Shown here: piece after piece, positions 42,657-45,971 of the stretch | Numbering within the stretch: the first letter of the stretch is position 1 | Layout of the letters: every line of letters starts with the position of its first letter | NCBI RefSeq assembly: GCF_000006405.1 | Contig: NW_003214682.1 | Coordinates: 171,679-217,649 of the forward strand | Source of the DNA: Perkinsus marinus ATCC 50983 | Taxonomy: Eukaryota > Perkinsozoa > Perkinsida > Perkinsidae | Reading direction: 5' to 3' | DNA length: 45,971 bases | Translations under genes and position numbers: made by a program | Notes under the pieces: model-generated | The model's input: the letters and a program-made list of their open reading frames with translations, nothing else | What the model was told of the DNA's origin: nothing | Database searches by the model: none

Positions 42657-42789
42657 TCAATCTTTTCCCTCCTACAATAGGAGGGAATAGATTGAGGCCG
42701 ACTGTCGGCCGCCAGCATGTCTGCTGTTGCCTCAGCAACAGCTAAGACCTGGTATTGCCAATGCGCCTCGCGTAGAAGTCTCATGCTGG
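42657..42789. ncRNA. Candidate structured RNA: consecutive stem-loops
   Basis: Stem 1 (42657-42695) pairs 16 of 17 positions with a five-base loop ACAAT. Stem 2 (42696-42710) is GGCCG ACTGT CGGCC. Stem 3 (42723-42742) is GCTGTTGC CTCA GCAACAGC. CCAGCATG (42712-42719) pairs exactly with CATGCTGG (42782-42789) and closes stem 3 inside. The minus strand is also open (42784-42575, with AVAEATADMLAADS), so coding is an alternative. Confidence 0.4.
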
Positions 42790-43196
42790 GATGCCTGTGG
42801 AGGACTTTTTCTGATTTTTTATCTGTAAGTGACTACGTGCATCGCGAAATTTTTCTAGGATGAGTGATAATAAACCACTAATCCCTATCGAATAGAGATA
42901 TTTCCCATTGACGTATCTCCTGAGATTCTCTGTCGCTGAGAATAATGAGAAGGATAAGTGCGACTATGCTGGAGTGAAGATGAGTCAGCAATATTGCATT
43001 CGCGTCGAATCCGAGAAAACTCTACAGACCCAATAACTTAAGCTCATTATAGGTAAGGTGTCAATAATAAGCATTAGAATATACACATTGAATGACTGAT
43101 GTTATAAACACAAGACTGAAATTGATCAGAAAACAGATGGAAAGATCAACAAAGTCATCTTGTCTGAGGCATGTAGACTATCAAAGAGAGAGAAGA

Positions 43197-43769
43197 TCAG
43201 AGGTCACAGTTGCATGGCACATCAGTTGCCGAACAGACGTTGGGCAACTTATAAGTCATACAAAAGCTGCCAGGAGCAATGCTTTCACAGTATTGATCAC
43301 ATCCTCTAGCTCCAATCTCGGCGGTGGTATCGGCCAGGGTACTGCTTATAGTATTAGAGATAGTCATCGAGTCAGTACTTGTCACGTAATCAGTAGTTGA
43401 CGCAGCTTCGGTAGTGATCACGAGCTCAGTGGTGATCATCGGCTCAGTGGTGATCATGGGTCCAGTGGTCATCGTGGGTTCAGTGGTAATCGCGGGCTCG
43501 GTAGTGGTCACTGGCTCCTGGGAGGTCGTAAACTCAGTGGTAGTTTCGACCGGTCTCTGGCTGGTCGGTAAATCACCACAGTAGCAAGGTATATCACTTC
43601 TGAAGCAGACAGGAGGAGTTTGCCAATGCTTGCAGTAGGAGCCGGGGTCGTAGAAATCGCAGTACTGATCACACTCGAACGGCAATGGTGGAGTCCTTTC
43701 ATCTGTTGCGAGAGTATACACGACGAGGAGTGTTAAAATGAATAAAAAGGATAGCATGTCAAATATCAA
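43197..43769 (-). CDS. Secreted protein with two CDQYC modules and Thr-rich linker
   Basis: One frame of 190 residues. A signal peptide (MIFDMLSFLFILTLLVVYTLA; an ATG four codons in is an alternative start) precedes module 1 (CDQYCDFYDPGSYC ... PPVCFRSDIPCYC). A Thr/Pro/Glu linker with five MITTEP-like hexapeptides follows, then module 2 (CDQYCESIAPGSFC ... PNVCSATDVPCNC) ending at the stop. The modules share the pattern CDQYC-x5-PGSxC-x7-PxVC-x4-D-[IV]-PCxC, so one arose from the other. The linker is typical of O-glycosylated stalks. The six-cysteine module resembles no family I can name; a carbohydrate- or surface-binding role is only a guess. Confidence 0.78.
   Translation of the reverse strand: MIFDMLSFLFILTLLVVYTLATDERTPPLPFECDQYCDFYDPGSYCKHWQTPPVCFRSDIPCYCGDLPTSQRPVETTTEFTTSQEPVTTTEPAITTEPTMTTGPMITTEPMITTELVITTEAASTTDYVTSTDSMTISNTISSTLADTTAEIGARGCDQYCESIAPGSFCMTYKLPNVCSATDVPCNCDL
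43404..43512 (-). repeat. 18-bp coding minisatellite in the Thr-rich linker
   Basis: About five units of an 18-base repeat (ATGATCACCACTGAGCCC type) encode the MITTEP hexapeptides. Multiples of six codons keep the frame, so linker length can vary without breaking the protein. Confidence 0.75.
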
Positions 43770-44355
43770 GAACTTCCTAAAAAGATATAAAACATGTTGA
43801 CCGAGAGTTCAGAGTTAGCGGATCATCACCCACATTCTCAACTATAGACTAGTTGCGAGATTCTCGTTCGGTTGGAGTTTTCGTCGCATCACTATTGTTG
43901 CGCAATTGCTTGCACAATCATTGGTACATGGATCTCTCAAAAATGGTTCAATGCGCGTAACACAAAGCCTCTTCCACATGCATCTTCGCAGTGTCACTGC
44001 ATTGATCTCAGAACGTGTCGCAATCCAAGGGCACTGTCGTCGCCCAATGAGGCGTAGTATGCAACAATGAGTCTTCAAAATATCCACTCTATCTTTGAGG
44101 CTCAAAGTTTGAGCTATTCCTTGGCGAGTTTCGGTGAGAAGCGCATTCGGACTTTACTGTGAGTAACGCGCGTTAGGACGTGTCAACGCTAATCTTCAGG
44201 TTCCCGTGCATATCAACTTCTGATGGTCTGGCATAGCGGCCCCAGTCGCCGAGAACTTCGTTCAAAAGAATAGCTCTCATGCGACCTGATGTGTTAAGCA
44301 TGGCCCTGAACACCTGTTCGAATGTCAATAAATTGTTCGTGACGGGGATCTTCAT
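43770..44355. other. Region upstream of the two-module gene
   Basis: One 60-codon frame (44355-44173, -) begins after an acceptor-like CGCCCCAG with MKIPVTNNLLTFEQVFRAML and ends at a stop; it may be a last exon or a small gene of unknown function. Nothing else is supported. Confidence 0.3.
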
Positions 44356-44359
44356 CTGG

Positions 44360-44645
44360 GGCGGCTATGTCACCCCAAGATATGCCTTAATGGAGCCTAT
44401 CGCTCTATCGAGGGCAGCTATGCCACTCCAAGGTATACCATAATGCAGCTGATTTCTCCATTTGGGGCAGCTATGCCATCCCAGAGTATGCTATAATGCA
44501 GCCGATTTCCCCATCTGGGGCAGGTATGCCACCCCAGAGTATGCTACAATGCAGCCGATTTCTCCATCTAAGGCAGCTATGCCACCCCAAGGTATGCCAT
44601 AATACAGACGATATCTCCATCTGGGGCAGCTATGCCACCCTAAGG
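44360..44645. repeat. 53-bp tandem repeat (about 5.5 copies)
   Basis: Units beginning GGCAGCTATGCCACCCCA start at 44360, 44413, 44466, 44519, 44572 and 44625, exactly 53 bases apart, with 80-95 percent identity by eye. As 53 is not a multiple of three, the open frames across it are accidental. Confidence 0.9.
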
Positions 44646-45971
44646 GGCGTGGAAGTACCACTACCACGACCTGGGAAGTCGTCTCCAATTGTGACCCTGT
44701 CTGTCTAGACTCCTTTGTGCTTCGTTATTTGCCTTTTGATATTACTTTGATCTACTGGTGTAAGTTGCGTAGGAGATCTAGGCAAGTGCGTCCGGAATCT
44801 TATTCATTCGTAGCGTCTCGCTTTAAGTACGCGAGTTGATCGATATTCGTAGAGCAGAGGGGCTCCTAAAAATAATATAACCTACCAGTGGCACTATTAT
44901 ACTCTACTTTATGGCAAAATTGTACCAAAATCGATATCTCACTGCTATAATCACTGCTAGATGAATCGACTCGACTCCAGCTCTTGTGTATACTAGCTAG
45001 CTCAGTGGTACGGTAGTGGCACTAGCAGGTTGTAGGGTATTTAGCTATTGTCGATCGATATCACGAATATAAGACGGAGGTAAGTCAAGACAGTTAAGCC
45101 GAAGGTCGATAGAACCGATCTCTAACTGAACCGATCGAAGATAGATATACGAGGAACTGAGATAACTCAGATAATGGTAGAACTATAGCACAGTTATACT
45201 CGATCCATCAGACTCTTGATAATACGGTGTGAAGTCTATGGATAAAGCCTTGCACGCGAACTCATCTTCATGAACGCAAACTCATCTTCACGCACACAGA
45301 CTCGATCCAGCACGCTCCCCTTAAAGCTTATAACGAGGAGCTCTACTAATCTCCTCAATATGCTCCCGTACTGTCTTCTTTCCCCGGGTCAACATACCCG
45401 GACCTGACTTCGACTGTCGAAGTTTGATATCGCCTTCACAGTATCCCTCCAACCGTTGGAGGGGTACGTCGTCTACGTGCCGATCTCGCCGTTACGGCGT
45501 AGATCCTTTCTGTCAATCTTTACGGATCCCCAATCTCCCATCTGCTTCGGCTCTGTCTGCACTGCCGGTGGAACATGTAAAGTTCGCTCTCCATTCTTGT
45601 CTAACGGATGACCTATACTACCTGTTAGCAGCTTCGCTTATTGAAGAGATTGAGCCGGATCACCCATCAGCATCCAATTACCTCAGATAAACGCTCGACC
45701 CTGACCTATACGGGTTCCCGAATATAGCAATAACGGGCAGCGGACTTCGAGGCTCTCAGGTATTCAAGGAAGTTAGTCCTCCCGATTCTCCCAAACTAGG
45801 TTTTGAACGATATTGTGGAAACGTTTCACCTCACGGTTCGAAGGATGCTAGGACAAGAATAAGTATCAATGTCGTTGATATGATCGTACAGGTGAGCCAA
45901 GATTTGAGTACAGAATTCTGTGTCACCCGTGAGTAATGTAGGTGATACGATCGCTGAAGAATTCAAGTCCA
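44646..45971. other. Right edge, no confident gene
   Basis: An open frame at 45424-45690 (+) includes VEHVKFALHSCLTDDLYYLL and may be coding, but has no recognisable motif and no splice context. AGGTAAGTC-type and GATCGATA-rich sequence occurs near 45050-45200. No family A or B copy is seen. Confidence 0.35.

Larger units (their letters stand above)
41882..43196. other. Intergenic with a B element and a hairpin cluster
   Basis: It contains the B element at 42478-42606 and the hairpin cluster at 42657-42789, both listed separately. No spliced gene supported. Confidence 0.45.

Overview
The window is nuclear DNA of a protist, most likely a perkinsid alveolate (Perkinsus). This rests on gene content and architecture, not on a database search. 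It shows multi-exon genes split by many short GT-AG introns of 35-80 bases, a 19-base exact match to the Perkinsus/dinoflagellate spliced leader as I remember it, a type I metacaspase, a BEL/Pao retrotransposon remnant, and small secreted cysteine-rich proteins with no clear relatives. There is no bacterial operon structure.

Most genes are broken into exons too short to show as long open frames. I rebuilt them by splice sites and reading phase. Left to right: an unrecognised + strand gene cut by the window edge (1-2002); a glutaredoxin-fold gene without the CGFS active site (6097-4656, -); a PMP34-type peroxisomal/mitochondrial carrier (9488-6593, -); a possible small membrane protein (11006-10741, -); an ethanolamine-phosphate cytidylyltransferase (13949-11646, -); a secreted 261-residue protein (18391-17606, -); a PIF1-helicase fragment (19708-19354, -); an intronless CCCH zinc-finger protein (23071-23814, +); an unrecognised six-exon gene across an assembly gap (27635-25104, -); a 16-exon metacaspase of 501 residues (35959-28266, -); a BEL/Pao remnant (38087-36827, -); a large foldback repeat (38646-39278); a tandem pair of secreted cysteine-rich genes, one frameshifted (39900-40572 and 41206-41881, +); and a secreted protein with two cysteine modules on a Thr-rich linker (43769-43197, -).

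The most striking non-genic signal is in the introns. Two short palindromic MITE-like families occur again and again: A, with ends GGAGTTTCACC/GGTGAAACTCC, and B, with ends AGTGTTGGGGAA/TTCCCCACACT. They fill the long introns of the metacaspase, glutaredoxin, carrier and 27.6-kb genes, and I see none inside a confident exon. The outer end of B has expanded at four places into a 64-bp minisatellite of 4 to 9 copies, and all four arrays lie inside predicted introns. One B copy has a perfect 10-bp flanking duplication, and one metacaspase intron has a 10-bp direct repeat exactly across its two splice junctions. Together these point to mobile elements that enlarge, and possibly create, introns. 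By contrast the cytidylyltransferase gene and the whole 9.6-22.8 kb stretch are almost free of A and B.
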